This document shows positions 1 through 11,249 of a DNA stretch of 64,000 nucleotides, one piece after another; the stretch's first letter is position 1; the number at the start of each line of letters is the position of its first letter. Source of the stretch: Nissolia schottii (Eukaryota; Streptophyta; Magnoliopsida; Fabales; Fabaceae); NCBI GenBank assembly GCA_003254905.1, contig QANU01095819.1, positions 1 through 64,000 on the forward strand. The letters are read 5' to 3'. The notes under the pieces were generated by a model. It was not told where the DNA came from. It did no database searches and worked only from the letters and a program-made list of their open reading frames with translations. The position numbers were made by a program, and so were the translations under genes.

Positions 1-508
1 ATTAAGAAATTGAGAGATTTTTGTTTTTGTTTCTATGTTCCCAACCAAGAAAAAAATTTGAGTCAACAATCATTTTTGTGTTAGTATTTTCATTTTGACG
101 TCAATTTGATTCTTAAAAATATTTTGACATTAATTTAGTTTCATCATTTTAAAATTTAACATTAATTTAACTTGATCTCCAAATTTCACTAATTTGTTAC
201 TGCCAAAGTGATTATTTTTTCAAACTTTAATTTTCATAATATTCATTGATTTGTTTGACATGGTAGTTATTAAAAATTTATCTAGGTCATGTTACTTTAA
301 GTTGAACTTTCTTAATATGCAATATGCAATTTAGTATATATGTTTATTAAAATTTCACCAATTGTTAACGGAAGATGTGAGATTTCATAATAGGGACAGG
401 GAAAATAGTAATAAGAGTAGAGACCATAATTAAAGAAATATAATTTATATATTACTGATTGTTATAATCTGATACATAAATAGGGTAAAAACATAATCAT
501 AAAATAAT
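1..508. other. AT-rich intergenic sequence
   Basis: No gene is visible. Positions 95-200 carry short echoing phrases of the type 'gtcaatttgattctt / attaatttagtttc / attaatttaacttg'. These resemble one arm of the common legume foldback repeats, but no matching opposite arm was found nearby, so no element is called. Confidence 0.5.
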
Positions 509-669
509 GATAAAAGCATGGTTATCAAAATCGCGAGTTAACTCGTAAACTCGTGCGAGTTAACTCTCTTAGGTAGTAAAATCGAGCTGACTCGCATGTA
601 AACTCGTTTCTGGGTAAACTCGTGTAAACTCGCGAATTTACTCCTGAGTTCACGAGTTTACCACAAGTG

Positions 670-712
<43 letters not shown>

Positions 713-1595
713 GTTGTGCATGCAATCATACTCCGTAGTGCCATAGTGCTTTGTCGCTAATCCATCGTATGTATTTCATCATTTGTTCAGAGATCTTTTC
801 TACCAGAGTGCGTGACCTCCGCATCGCTATCTGTACTTTAGTGTTCTGGATTGGAGACATCATCGTCACATACTCGCTTCCTGTGATGCTCAGTACTATG
901 AGACTCGCTGGTATCTTCGATATTTATGATATTTGTGTTCTTGAAGGTTCCAGAAACAAAGGGCATGCCCCTCGAACTCATCACCGAATTCTTTATTGTC
1001 GGCTCGAAGCATACTACTTCTGTCAAGAATGAGTGACATTGTTCTTTATATACATTTGCTATGTTGGTTGCTCAATACACTGCCTCTCTCTTGTGTTGAT
1101 AGATTTTACTTGTCATTAAGTTTATGTGAAAGAGGNTCCAGAAACAAAGGGCATGCCCCTCGAACTCATCACCGAATTCTTTGTTGTCGGCTCGAAGCAT
1201 ACTACTTCTGTCAAGAATGAGTGACATTGTTCTTTATATACATTTGCTATGTTGGTTGCTCAATACATTGCCTCTCTCTTGTGTTGATAGATTTTACTTG
1301 TCATTAAGTTTATGTGAAGGAGGGTATGTTCTAGTTCAAACATATGTATTATGTATTATCTATAAATTGAACTTAGAACTCATATATTTCATCTTTATTT
1401 GTGCTTTGTTATGGAGTTAAAAGTATATATAAATTTCAAGTTTTATTAAATATATTTTTGGTGCATAATAATTTTTTAAAATATTTTTTTAATATTTTTT
1501 AATAATAGGTAAACTCATACAAGTTTACAATCCGAGTTTACGGAGGCTCCACGAGTTTTCTTAAACTCGCGAATTTGATAACCATGGATAAAAGC
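509..1595. mobile_element. Non-autonomous MULE-like element with 9-bp target duplication
   Basis: The left end begins ATGGTTATCAAAATCGCGAG at 518. The right end, ending at 1586, reads inverted as CATGGTTATCAAATTCGCGA. The two ends therefore form terminal inverted repeats, extended inward by many short ACTCG/CGAGT motifs. The flanks carry the direct repeat GATAAAAGC at 509-517 and 1587-1595 (10 bp if the following A is counted). A 9-10 bp target duplication with long inverted ends is typical of Mutator-like elements. The interior has a T run (about 673-709) and a tandem duplication, and no recognisable transposase or captured exon. Family assignment rests on target-site length and is inference. 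Confidence 0.75.
949..1324. repeat. 188-bp tandem duplication inside the MULE-like element, with N at the junction
   Basis: Copy one (949-1136) and copy two (1137-1324) are nearly identical, with only a few differences such as tttattgtcgg/tttgttgtcgg. The single N at 1136 sits exactly at the copy boundary. This may be a real tandem duplication or two overlapping contig ends that were not merged. Confidence 0.85.
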
Positions 1596-1737
1596 ATATT
1601 AAATTAAGCATAAAATAAGTAGAGATATAACACAGGTATCAAGTGCGTCATACTCCTAAACTTAGGATTATGTGAACCTTTTGTTTTTGATGCATTAGAA
1701 AGATAAAACAAAGATTATAGCCTCAAATAATAAGTTA

Positions 1738-1965
1738 TCATGAAATTAGACCTAAGAAGAGGATGAAGATCAATCGATGATTCATCTAAAATGACTAATT
1801 CTTTTGTTCTCGAAGCTCTTGACTTGGCAAGAAAATCAGCACACGAGTTAGCTTCCTAAGTGCATGAACCATAATCACATCACAATCCTAATGGACCCTA
1901 GCTTTTAATATTAGCAATCAAACTATGAAACATGTTGGGTCCCACATAACCTTGAGACGCTCATT
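1738..1965 (-). pseudogene. LINE-type RNase H domain remnant
   Basis: On the minus strand the translation contains EANSCADFLAKSRASRTKEL. This matches the 'REGN.CADxLAKxG' signature at the end of the RNase H-like domain (RVT_3) found in plant non-LTR elements and domesticated relatives. Upstream, SLIANIK and a frame-shifted VHALR fit the helix before that motif. A frameshift and stop codons separate the pieces, so it is a relic. No reverse transcriptase is visible beside it. Confidence 0.6.
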
Positions 1966-2379
1966 CCCACTGAAACAGACGCACTTGACAAGGTGGAACA
2001 ACTCCATGCATCCATATCGAAGTTGCACGATATCATTATGTGCTCTCTAGTCTCTAAACTGAATCATAACGTACAACTCAATATCTTAAACTTTCTTGAA
2101 AGTGTGTTATTTAGTTAATAATAGACTAAAATCCTAACAAAATAATTAAAGTTTACTTGTAAAAAAGTTTAGGGATTAAACTGCACGTCTTTTTAGTTCA
2201 AGAACTAAAGTGTAAATGACCTATAGGTTACGTGGATAAAATATATTTTTTCTTAAAAATATACCAAAAAAAAAGTCAGATAAAAATAACTCGTAAAATT
2301 GTTTCATAAAATAATAACTCATAAAATTAATGTGTTGAGTGACTAAAGTTTTTAGGGGAGTAATTAATGATATAGAGCA

Positions 2380-2381
<2 letters not shown>

Positions 2382-2423
<42 letters not shown>

Positions 2424-2424
2424 N

Positions 2425-2456
<32 letters not shown>
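2382..2456. repeat. (AT)n microsatellite with internal N
   Basis: A continuous AT dinucleotide tract of about 75 bp is interrupted only by N at 2424. The true length is therefore uncertain. Confidence 0.95.
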
Positions 2457-2460
<4 letters not shown>

Positions 2461-4600
2461 TCTTTACATGATTAGGTAAAACTCTTTTTGGACCAGCGAC
2501 TCTATGATTCAAAGTCTCGAACCATTAAAATTACAAGTAAAATTTATTTGGAGTGACGATCTACTTTCACTATTTTGAATGTACAATGTTAGAGTGAATG
2601 TGATTGAATATCAAAATATGTGTACATTAAAATAATTTAAAAGTTCTAACTCGAGCATGTGACAAAAAAAGTGTTAATATGTTTTTGAGAAAGGTTTATG
2701 CGAGAAAGGTTGGCTTTGTCTTAAATGGACAAGGTGATTACTTGTCCAAGTTGCACCAAGTATTGTAGTCATTGATCTTTGATCCGACAGTCTGTATCTT
2801 TGATGGTGAATTATGATTTTTTACCCCCCAAATTATGAAAATTCCATTATGATTTTGCAAAATGGTCCTTGCCTTAAAAATTAAGTTTTACATGTTGGTA
2901 CTAATTTTAGGCTAGATTTTAATTACCGTGCTAATTAGTTTGGTAATTAGTAATCTGTTCAAAAAATTAAAAAAGAAAAGAAAGAGAGAAATAGAACACC
3001 TTAATCACTGTGGACCACGTCACCTCCACCACCTTCAATCACCAACCACCCACAATCTTTCTTTCATACACCATCAACCACCAGAACTCGAAACCACCAC
3101 TAGCAACCACCTTCAACTAGCCCAAACCACCACACCCATACCTGTAAGAAAAAAAAATCAAACCAAACAGATCCCANGCAAAGAAAAAAACAATCAAATC
3201 AAACAGATCTCAAACAACACTCACACACTAGGAACCAAAAAAAAGAAAAGAACAGAGTGAGAAAAGCAAAGAGAGACCGAGAAAGGGAGAGTGAACCGAG
3301 AGTTAGAATGAGAGTGAGAGAGAAAAGAAATCGAGGATGTTGACGGAAGACGCGGATGCGTGCACTACCCCATCACGCTATCATGATCTCTTCCAGATTT
3401 GGCGAGGCTTCCAGATTTGTTTCTCATTTTGTTCAGTTATTGCAGATCTGGAGATGGATGTGTCATGGTTGTGGAGAGAAAGGAGATGCAAAGAGAGAGA
3501 GAGGGGGTGGAGGAGTGGAGGTAGGGAAATGAGAGAGAAAATGGAAATGAGGGTATAATAGTAATTTTATAGTTTTTAAAAAAAATTTAATACCTGAACC
3601 AATTTGGTCCAGGCAACCACCTAAACCATATTAGAATGAGCCTTAGTTATTGGCTAGTTATATGTATGAGAAGAATAAAAAAAAAAAAAAATCTTAGAAC
3701 TTTAGAGAAGAATAACATAAAGTGAGGGCACAAACACAAGCCTGTGGGTTCTACAAAAAAATTCACTTATTCCTTCGCAATCAGTCCCCACCGCAATAAA
3801 CTCTTAGTCGATTCACCCTCCCATTAACTGCTAAGACCATATGAGCAATTTTTTAGGGTTCTTCGATTATGCAATTTAGGGATTGGGATTTTAAGATTTC
3901 TTCATAAATTGGCCCTTTTGTGCTGCAATGGTTGTAGAATGGTGTTTACGAGAGTAATGAAAATGGGGGGAAAAGGAAGAACAAGTTAGGTTGAGTTATG
4001 ACTTGATGATAATGGTACTTTTGTAACTTTTCTTTTTCTTTTTCTTTGCCTGTGTTTTTGTGTGGGAAATCTTGTTTGTTCTTGGAAGAATAAGTTAGGA
4101 GGTGATGGTGGCCACCTTTTTTAGGTTTATAGTTGCCGGGAATCTCGATCCTCGACACTTACCATAAAGTTAGAAATAGTTGAAATACAATTTTCGTTCA
4201 CCAAATAACAAAACTAATTACTAAATAATAAACCTAATTTTTTTTTATTGTTTTAAAACCTTCTAACCATTACAAACGGTGACAAGTAGAAGCAACTTCA
4301 TAATATGAACCATAGATGAAATAGTTTCACAAGTAGACGACTTACACAATGTTTGTCCATGATACACCTCATTTTTAAGTCAAGGTGCATCATACACCAA
4401 ATTAATTAAGGTTCATTAAAGCCTACTCCTTTATATTAGGCTAAAAACTCATCTCGCTTCCTTATAAAATAGATTTGTGAAATGGGTAATTTGGTAATTA
4501 TACTTAATTCAATTAATTGTTAAATTGTTCTTTTCTCTCTCACATCTTCTTTCTCCTTTAACTCACGAACTTCTCTACCTCTCCCTTATCGTATCTTTCA
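2457..4600. other. Intergenic sequence with CCA-rich and GA-rich tracts
   Basis: Positions 3010-3150 are rich in CCACC on the plus strand, and 3240-3560 are rich in GAGA and AGAAA. Both compositions give spurious open frames with no domain. A single N lies at 3177 between two similar A-rich segments (aatcaaaccaaacagat / aatcaaatcaaacagat). Nothing else is supported here. Confidence 0.5.
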
Positions 4601-4654
4601 CACGCTCTCCGCAATTCAATTGAAATTGGGGAAACAAGACACGTTTGGCATGGC

Positions 4655-4815
4655 AGCTACGATGAAGGAAAAGGCGATGACGATTTCAAGGGAAAAGTGC
4701 CTCCACACAAATTTCCAGAGAGAATGGCTTCCTTCGCAGTCCACGAAGGAGATGAAACTCAAAGGACGCGATCTCAGTTGGGTGAAAACTGGGTTTCAAC
4801 TTTCAAGACACCGAC
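4655..4815 (+). pseudogene. S40 / DUF584 senescence-regulator gene fragment, frameshifted
   Basis: One frame (from about 4655) reads a DEGKGDDDFKG stretch followed by VPPHKFPERMASFAVHEGDE. It then shifts frame and continues LKGRDLSWVKTGFQ. Together these reproduce the C-terminal S40 signature, in which a PPHE..AR...SFSV.EG segment is followed by LKGRDL..VRNAIW.KTGF. The residues between GRDLS and KTGF are partly deleted and the two halves are in different frames, so it cannot encode an intact protein. Upstream, CT-rich sequence (4530-4600) could be an old 5' leader. S40 proteins are small nuclear proteins linked to leaf senescence. Confidence 0.65.
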
Positions 4816-5079
4816 TTTGTTAATAGGACCATAAATAGTTATAGAGATTATGATTTCATGGAGTTTCCCATTTTTACAAATTCTTGGTTTCGTTAACTGA
4901 GAGATAGAGATTCTAAGACAAATTGTCTATTAGATTTTTCTTAGTGCTATGTCCACCTTGAATTCCTTTTACGGTTCCATAACCAAAGCTCAAGCTCTCT
5001 CTCCATTTTGGTTCCTCTAATAATGACACAACTAATACTTGTTTCTTTCGTTACCTCCGAGCAATTTCAACATCTCCTT

Positions 5080-5400
5080 TGCTGGTTTTGTCCAGCTCAT
5101 TGCTACCTTAGCTGGTTCTACCTAGCCATTGTTGCCTTCAGCTGATTTTGCCCAGCCACAAATTGTTGTCTTCGCTAGTTCCGCTCAGCCAAAGATGGTT
5201 GCTTTTGCTGGTTACGCCTAACTTGTACTCTCATTGTCGCTCATGTTTCTGCGTAGACTCTTAATGACATTCCTACTTTCGTGTAGACACGACTCATCTA
5301 CTTTTGTGTAGACACGACTCATCTACTTTAGTATAGGCACAACTCATCCATTTTTGTCCAGACACAACTATTATTTAGTTATAACAAGCTTAAAGCTCAA
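5080..5400 (+). repeat. Degenerate tandem repeats preceding a copia-type LTR
   Basis: From about 5080 to 5220 there are four to five imperfect units built around 'gctggtt(t/c)tgcccagcca...ttgctt'. From 5276 to 5370 there are four units of about 26 bp around 'tttgtgtagacacgactcatctac'. They sit just upstream of the polypurine tract and LTR at 5414-5678, and probably belong to the 3' internal region of that degenerate element. Confidence 0.55.
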
Positions 5401-5422
5401 TGAACTTTAGTTTGAGGGAGGG

Positions 5423-5678
5423 TGCTAAGAATAAATCTGGATATTATTATATCAATCTTAAACTGATTTATCTGTTAGAATATTTATCTATTTTATCTGT
5501 TAAGATACCTATCTTATCTGTTAGTTTATCTTTATTTTATTTTCAGCCTATAAATAGGCACATCATCTTTGTATTTTATGAGCACATTCATAAATACAAT
5601 ACATAATATAATCCTTATTTTTTTTATTTCTCTCTTGCCTAGTGTGCCCCAATCCCCCTTCACCTATGGTGTTTAACA
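5423..5678 (+). mobile_element. LTR (copia-like), probably the 3' LTR of a truncated element
   Basis: The 256-bp unit starts TGCTAAGAATAAATCTGG and ends GGTGTTTAACA, giving TG...CA termini. A purine tract GAGGGAGGG immediately precedes it, as expected for the plus-strand primer of a 3' LTR. It has a TATA box, TATAAATA, at 5549-5556. It resembles the solo LTR at 51267-51520, which shares TTCAGCCTATAAATAGGC. The coding region is not recognisable. Confidence 0.6.
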
Positions 5679-7468
5679 CTAAGAAAAAAAGATGTTGAAG
5701 GAGAGTTTATAATTGTTGATAAATAGAAAAATGATCAGGCTTTGACGGCATCCACAACAACAAGAGAAGAAGTTTGAAGGAGAAGAGCTTTACTGTAGAT
5801 TGCTAAAGAGATAACTTCTCTGTATAAGGCGCGTGTACAATCAATGAGAGAGAAGATGTGGACACAAAACAATAATTCAACAATTTATTGTGAAACAAGA
5901 AATTTACCGAATCACCCATGATTTAAGTTTGTTTTAAAAAGAGAAAAGTTGGATTTTTTTTTACAAAATAAAAATGTGGATTAGCACTGCTCATTGGACC
6001 AGACCAACAAAGCTATCCGACCGGCTAATTTGATAGGTGAATCAGTTGAATCAAATTGCTATTTTTTGATCAAGTTATCTGATCCGACCTAATTCGATAG
6101 TAAACGGGTCGAATGACGGTTAACCATTTATTTTTTAAATTTTTATCTTCAACATATTGATGTGTCAGGAGGAAGAGGCTACTAAGTTGAAAGCAAAGAA
6201 AGAAAAATAAGAGTTGACTGATAAAAAGGAAGAGGCTTATCAAGGAAAATCTAAGGGTGAGGAGAAAGAGAATGGTGTGGCCAAAGAGAATGGTGTTATT
6301 CATTAATTTAGATTAGGACTAGTTAATTTCAACGTGCAGATGCTTTAAATTTTATCTTCTTTTCAGACTAATAATTGGATTTGGTTATGAGATATTTAAT
6401 TTTTCTTTGCTTTTCTTTTTTTGTTTAATGCAATAATTAAACTAAATGGGTGATTCATAGCTCATGTTGTGATATCTTTCATGAGTATATAAGTTTGGGT
6501 TTACATGGATAAAGCGTTACATATTCTATCACTCGGGGAGAGTGAGGGATGGATTGAATCAATTTTTCTTTATAAGTTTGTAGTTTGAACATGGTGGTTT
6601 TTCCTATAAAATCAAATTGAGAGATGTTAAAAGCAATTTCTGATCGTTGTCTTTGATGGTGAAACAGCTATCGAGACTCTCAATGGAGCGTCACAGATGG
6701 TCTTAGCTAGGGAAAATACTATCAGAAGTCCCCATAAACGGCACCAATGTACCAAAATAGCCCTGCAAGATGGTTTCGACAGGTGCACATTGAGTGGAGA
6801 CAGGACTACAATTAGCAGTGCTTCTCCTCGTGACGACAAATCTTGGTGACAGTGGGTCATACCTGTAGAGTCTTTAATGCTAAGTTATTAAAGGAGGCTA
6901 ATACTTCTTTTTACGTATGGGAATCATGTCATACCTGGATAATGTGGTAGAGGAGTATTTATAAGGTCCCAAAGTAGGTCAAATCCTTGTTTATCCTAGG
7001 ACCCTAGGCCCTAGCCTTCTGAAAGTTATGGGCTTAGTCTCCTACGTGAATGGGCCTCCTTCAATCCCGAGCTAGGTCATTCATATGAGGCTGCCCTTTT
7101 TGGGCCGAGGAGAGCCATTAACACGTCTGTGTCCCAATAATCCCAAATTTGCTAGTGGGTTTTAAATGTGTCTCTTGCCCAACTATTTTTGGTCTGTAAT
7201 ACCCTCATTCTTCAATATTCTCATTTCTAGTGACTTATTAGGTAAAATGAGCTTGAGTATGTCAACCCCATAGTAATAATTAATTTTATCCTTTCAAATT
7301 CAAAGTTCATTTAGCAATTCAAATGAGATGGTTTTAAGAGTTTTGAAAGTTATGTGTTACTAGTAGATTCATTAGAATTGAAATTACGAAATTATAGTAT
7401 TACTCATTATTGTTTGGAAAAATCCTCTCAATCAAACAAATCAAATTATAGGAACACAAGAAAATAGA
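5679..7468. other. Intergenic sequence, no gene supported
   Basis: Sequence from 6166 to 6306 reads as a Lys/Glu-rich stretch on the plus strand with an internal stop, ending in NGVAKENGVIH. It may be a worn gene end but matches nothing I can name. The 6620-7190 stretch has higher GC and looks like an old insertion without recognisable domains. Confidence 0.4.
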
Positions 7469-7697
7469 TTAATGCCAAACTTTGTCCCTAGAATTTACAC
7501 GTACGCCCAACCTAGTCCTTAGACAAAGAAAAATGAGATGTTAGTCCCTAAACTTAACAATCGTTAGACCCATTAGTCCTTTTCAAGGACTAACAAGTCT
7601 TTCTTTTTGTCAAGTTTAGAGACTAACTTGTCCTTGTTTTTGTCCAAGGACAAGGTTGGGCACACATATAAAGTCCAGGAATGAAGTTAGGTATTAA
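7469..7697. mobile_element. Foldback MITE of about 230 bp
   Basis: The left arm begins TTAATGCCAAACTTTGTCCC. The right arm, read inverted from about 7697, begins TTAATACCTAACTTCATTCC. Both arms continue with matching phrases GCCCAACCTNGTCCTTNGAC and TTAGTC(C/T)CTAAACTT. Each arm is about 90 bp, so the element can fold almost completely. There is no coding content. Confidence 0.75.
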
Positions 7698-8484
7698 CCC
7701 TAAGTAGTCCAAGGAAGAAGTTGGGCACTATAAGAAAATTTAGGAGGTTTGACCTCAACTATCTACATTAATGGATGGAAAAGTACCAAATCCATTAAAT
7801 TTAGAAGCAAAATTACAATCACTAATATGTCAACTTTTGCATGGCTAAAGTTTCAAACCATCCTCCACGACAACTTTTACAAACAAAATTCCAAACCCTT
7901 TACCGTGACTCTTGTACCACGGTTAGACGTGGAACAAATCACCTAACCTCCGCATTGTCAGGAAGACTTTCAACGTAAGAGACCCACACCTAGATCCACT
8001 AAGTCTCCTCACATTTTGTTTTCTCCCCTCTCATACTCCAATCAATTCACCTTATAAGTATTTATAAGTCAACAATAATTTACAAGGCAATCAATTAATT
8101 GCAATCTCAATCTTAATAATAAATAATTTCTTATTTTATCAAATAAATCACTCTCATATTTTTCTCTCATATCGATCAAAATAATCGCAAAATATTTTAA
8201 TGATAATTGCAACAAAAATACAAATCTCTCAAACACAAAAAACTATCAATTACCATATTTTCATAGGAATTTGTGTCAAACCCAATAATTAAAGTTTAGA
8301 CTCCACCTTAAAGGGTTTTTTTCTTCTTCTTAATATCAGATAATACAAAATTCTAGTAATATATTAGGATTTCTCATATAGCCTGTTCAAGCCATCTTTG
8401 TCCCTTGATTTAGCACTCTTCAAGCCATGTTGGATGCCACGTGTAACTATGAAAGGAACAGGTTTCACTCAGTTATAATAGGTG
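7698..8484. other. AT-rich intergenic sequence
   Basis: No gene, RNA or clear element boundary is seen here. Confidence 0.5.
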
Positions 8485-11249
8485 TTAATTGTAACACTCT
8501 AGCTAGCTAGCTTACGCTAAAATCGCAAACATGCTTACCAGGTTGTTATCTGCTTTGGTTGGGATACTAATAGCCCATTTACGATTTCAAAAATAATGGT
8601 TATTTAGAAAGGACGAACCAATTTAAACTTTTTCTTGATATGGAATATGACATAAATTATGAGCCGCGTTGAGGATAGAACATTTATTGCAAGCGATAAC
8701 GTTTCATACCTAACGACGTACTGATTAAATATAAACGACATCAACACAATAGGCAAACAAGTGGCCCATAGCATATATTCACCATCATTTACATAAGTAA
8801 TTTCATATTTAATACACACATATACTTTGTCACAAGCATAGACTATACTAACTAAGGCTAATTGTAACGTCCCTAGTCTAGCCCTTGTTATCTTACTTCT
8901 TGGTATGTCTTCTCAACGGTCACCTCTTCACGCACTTGCTCCTTCACAATTCTTGTTTCTGTTCGTCGTCAGACCCTAGAGTCATAAACAAGTAGGGTGA
9001 GAACGTTGCGTTCTCAGTGGGAACCCTTGGTTACCGGGAAGTCTTATTATCTCATTTATGATCCAGGCCACTCAGGGATCTCTATGTGTCACAGTATATA
9101 CTAAAGTCCTACTTAGTATTGTTACCGATTAACCTAGTCCTGAGCAGCTACCTATATTACTAGGGATTCTATTTATTGCCCTAGCTCTTAGGGGAACAAG
9201 TTCTCATTATAACATACTTTAGGATCTTCTCGTACTTAGCTTGCACATACATCAGTTTACACCTACCTCACTTACATATGCATGAAAGAGTATAGGGTTC
9301 TTTTATAGTCATCATATTTCTTATTAACATCTTCTTAAAATCATTATCTTATAAGCATCAAGTTATAATCATTATCTTTCTTATTAACATCTTCTCAAAA
9401 TCATTATCTTATAAGCATCAACTTATAATCATCTGCCCTCCTCCTTTGGAGCTGTGGCGATACAACTACAACCTACTTTCAATTTTATACCGTTGACGAC
9501 CAAACAACGCTTAACCTGAGTGGCTTCAACCACAAGAGCTCAATAGAATAAGTCATCAATCAACGATAGGAATTACGATCCCCATCAAGGAATGGCGGGG
9601 GGTATGCTCTCACGACACCACTAGGAGTTGGACCTTTACTTGCTGGCATGCCCTCACGACATGACCAGAAGTGGTCTCATTCTTTCTTTCTCATTGATCT
9701 GCCCTCACGACATGACCAAGAGTATATTTCCACCGTTTGACATCAACTAGAGGTGTACTTCCACTTGCTGGCATCTATCAGAAGTGTTATGAGACTTTGT
9801 GATGTCACGTCCTTAGGTACTTTATCTTTCTTTTCTTAACATAAGTATCATTCAATATCGCATAAAGCCTCAACACATATATGGTCATATATTATGCACC
9901 AAATATCATTTTCTTATACAAGAGATGGTCTAGTGTTTATAGATATTATGTGAAGTCCAAAAGGCTTGGATGTTGTTCCAAGAGATAACATAGACATGAG
10001 ATATTAAAAACGTACTTCACAATATGCACATCGTCCAGACTGCTTAGCGGACCGCTCAGCGCACTCTCAGCAGTGCGCTCAACGCCCTGGACATGCATCA
10101 TATCTCAGTTCTGCAATTTTGTGTACTCTACATAATTCCTTCTTACTACTATCAAAACACTTTCTTGGACATTCATCGTAATATTCAACAAACACAAGGG
10201 ACATAATTTCATGTCTCAAAGCATAACCTAGCATATATCGAAGCAATTGTTCCATAAACAACATAATATGCCTAGGTTTCCATATTCTAACATACTCACA
10301 TGCAATTCATCAAAAGGATCAACATATTATGAATCCTAACATATAACACATCACAAATATCATCAAATGTCATAGAAACCACGTAGACAGCGGCTAGTTA
10401 GTGATAAGTGCCAAATGTACGTAATTCTTACTAACTAAAATGGCACTTATCCGTTTATTCCGTTATGTTTTAAACAAATTACCTAAATAAAGTCTTATGT
10501 TTTGTAGGTTTATTTCATACTATAGAAGATGGATACACGAATCATAATGAAGATTAATCCCTAAAAGAATGGAAGAAAAAGGGCATCAAAAGAAAAGAAA
10601 CAAAAATGATGATGGAACAGCAACTGCGCTCAGCGGTTAGGGCACAACCGCTTAGCGGTCAAGACCCACTGCTGAGCGGAGAAGCTTCTGGAGACCATGA
10701 CCACCGCCTTTGACCGTGCATTTAATGCACCAAGCTGGTGCCACCTCAAGCCAGCCTGGCGCCACCCAAAACCGCGTCCGGCCGCCATGATTGACCAAAC
10801 CGCTCAGCGGTGGCACCCAGCCGCTGAGCGGTCCCTCCCAAAGTTTCCCTATAAATAGGGGGGAGGCCGAGGCATAAGAGGCATCATCCATTCTCTCCTT
10901 CCTCCCTCATTATTCCACTCATANTACGGGCATCCTAAAAATATTCTGATCACATCCTTGTGGTCTACTAATTTTTCTAGTGAGGGATTTGAGCTAATCT
11001 AAGGTATTTATAAATTTATCTCTGTACAAGTACATTTTACAAATATCTTAGACACACCATTAAACTCTGATGACTAAAAAAAATTATTCTAGTATCCATA
11101 GAATTTTGTGAAACTAAGCAGAATTATTTTTACTGACATTTTTAACCTAAGAATTCATGTTCCTAAATTTTTTAACCCATATAGAGGGCTTATACTGGTA
11201 TTCATCCTGTGAAATCTTTACTAAGAAAAAAGTGGGATGTTACATTAAT
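8485..11249 (+). mobile_element. Solo-LTR-like insertion, TGTAACAC...GGGATGTTACA family, 5-bp target duplication
   Basis: The element spans 8490-11244. It starts TGTAACACTCTAGCTAGC and ends AAGTGGGATGTTACA, and is flanked by TTAAT at 8485-8489 and 11245-11249. TG...CA ends and a 5-bp duplication are the signature of LTR elements. No gag, protease or polymerase is present, so a long solo LTR or a non-autonomous derivative is likely; gypsy origin is inferred from the TGTAACACC start. The copy at 57710-61381 shares the head (ttgttatctgctttggttgg), a middle block (ccaggccactcaggga) and the tail. It contains a perfect 60-bp tandem pair (9301-9420) apart from two changes, and a secondary insertion from 10402. 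Confidence 0.75.
10402..10924 (+). mobile_element. Nested LTR fragment with CGCTNAGCGG palindromes
   Basis: It starts TGATAAGTGCCA, which pairs with TGGCACTTATC at 10441-10451 (11-bp stem). From 10625 to 10835 it carries repeated GC-rich near-palindromes such as CCGCTCAGCGG, CCGCTTAGCGG and CCGCTGAGCGG. A TATA-like CCTATAAATAGG lies near 10850, followed by a pyrimidine-rich stretch, and the piece stops at the N at 10924. This looks like the promoter half of a second LTR family inserted into the 8490-11244 element and cut off at an assembly join. Confidence 0.5.

Noticed and set aside
2928..3260. Open frame rich in His, Thr, Pro and Lys
   Set aside because: It is a by-product of CCACC-rich and A-rich sequence, contains an N and has no domain or start context.
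6166..6306. Lys/Glu-rich plus-strand stretch ending NGVAKENGVIH
   Set aside because: It has an internal stop, no recognisable family and no upstream exon; kept only as a remark.
10652..10891. Minus-strand open frame of 79 codons
   Set aside because: It lies over the GC-rich palindrome cluster of an LTR and its composition explains the openness.
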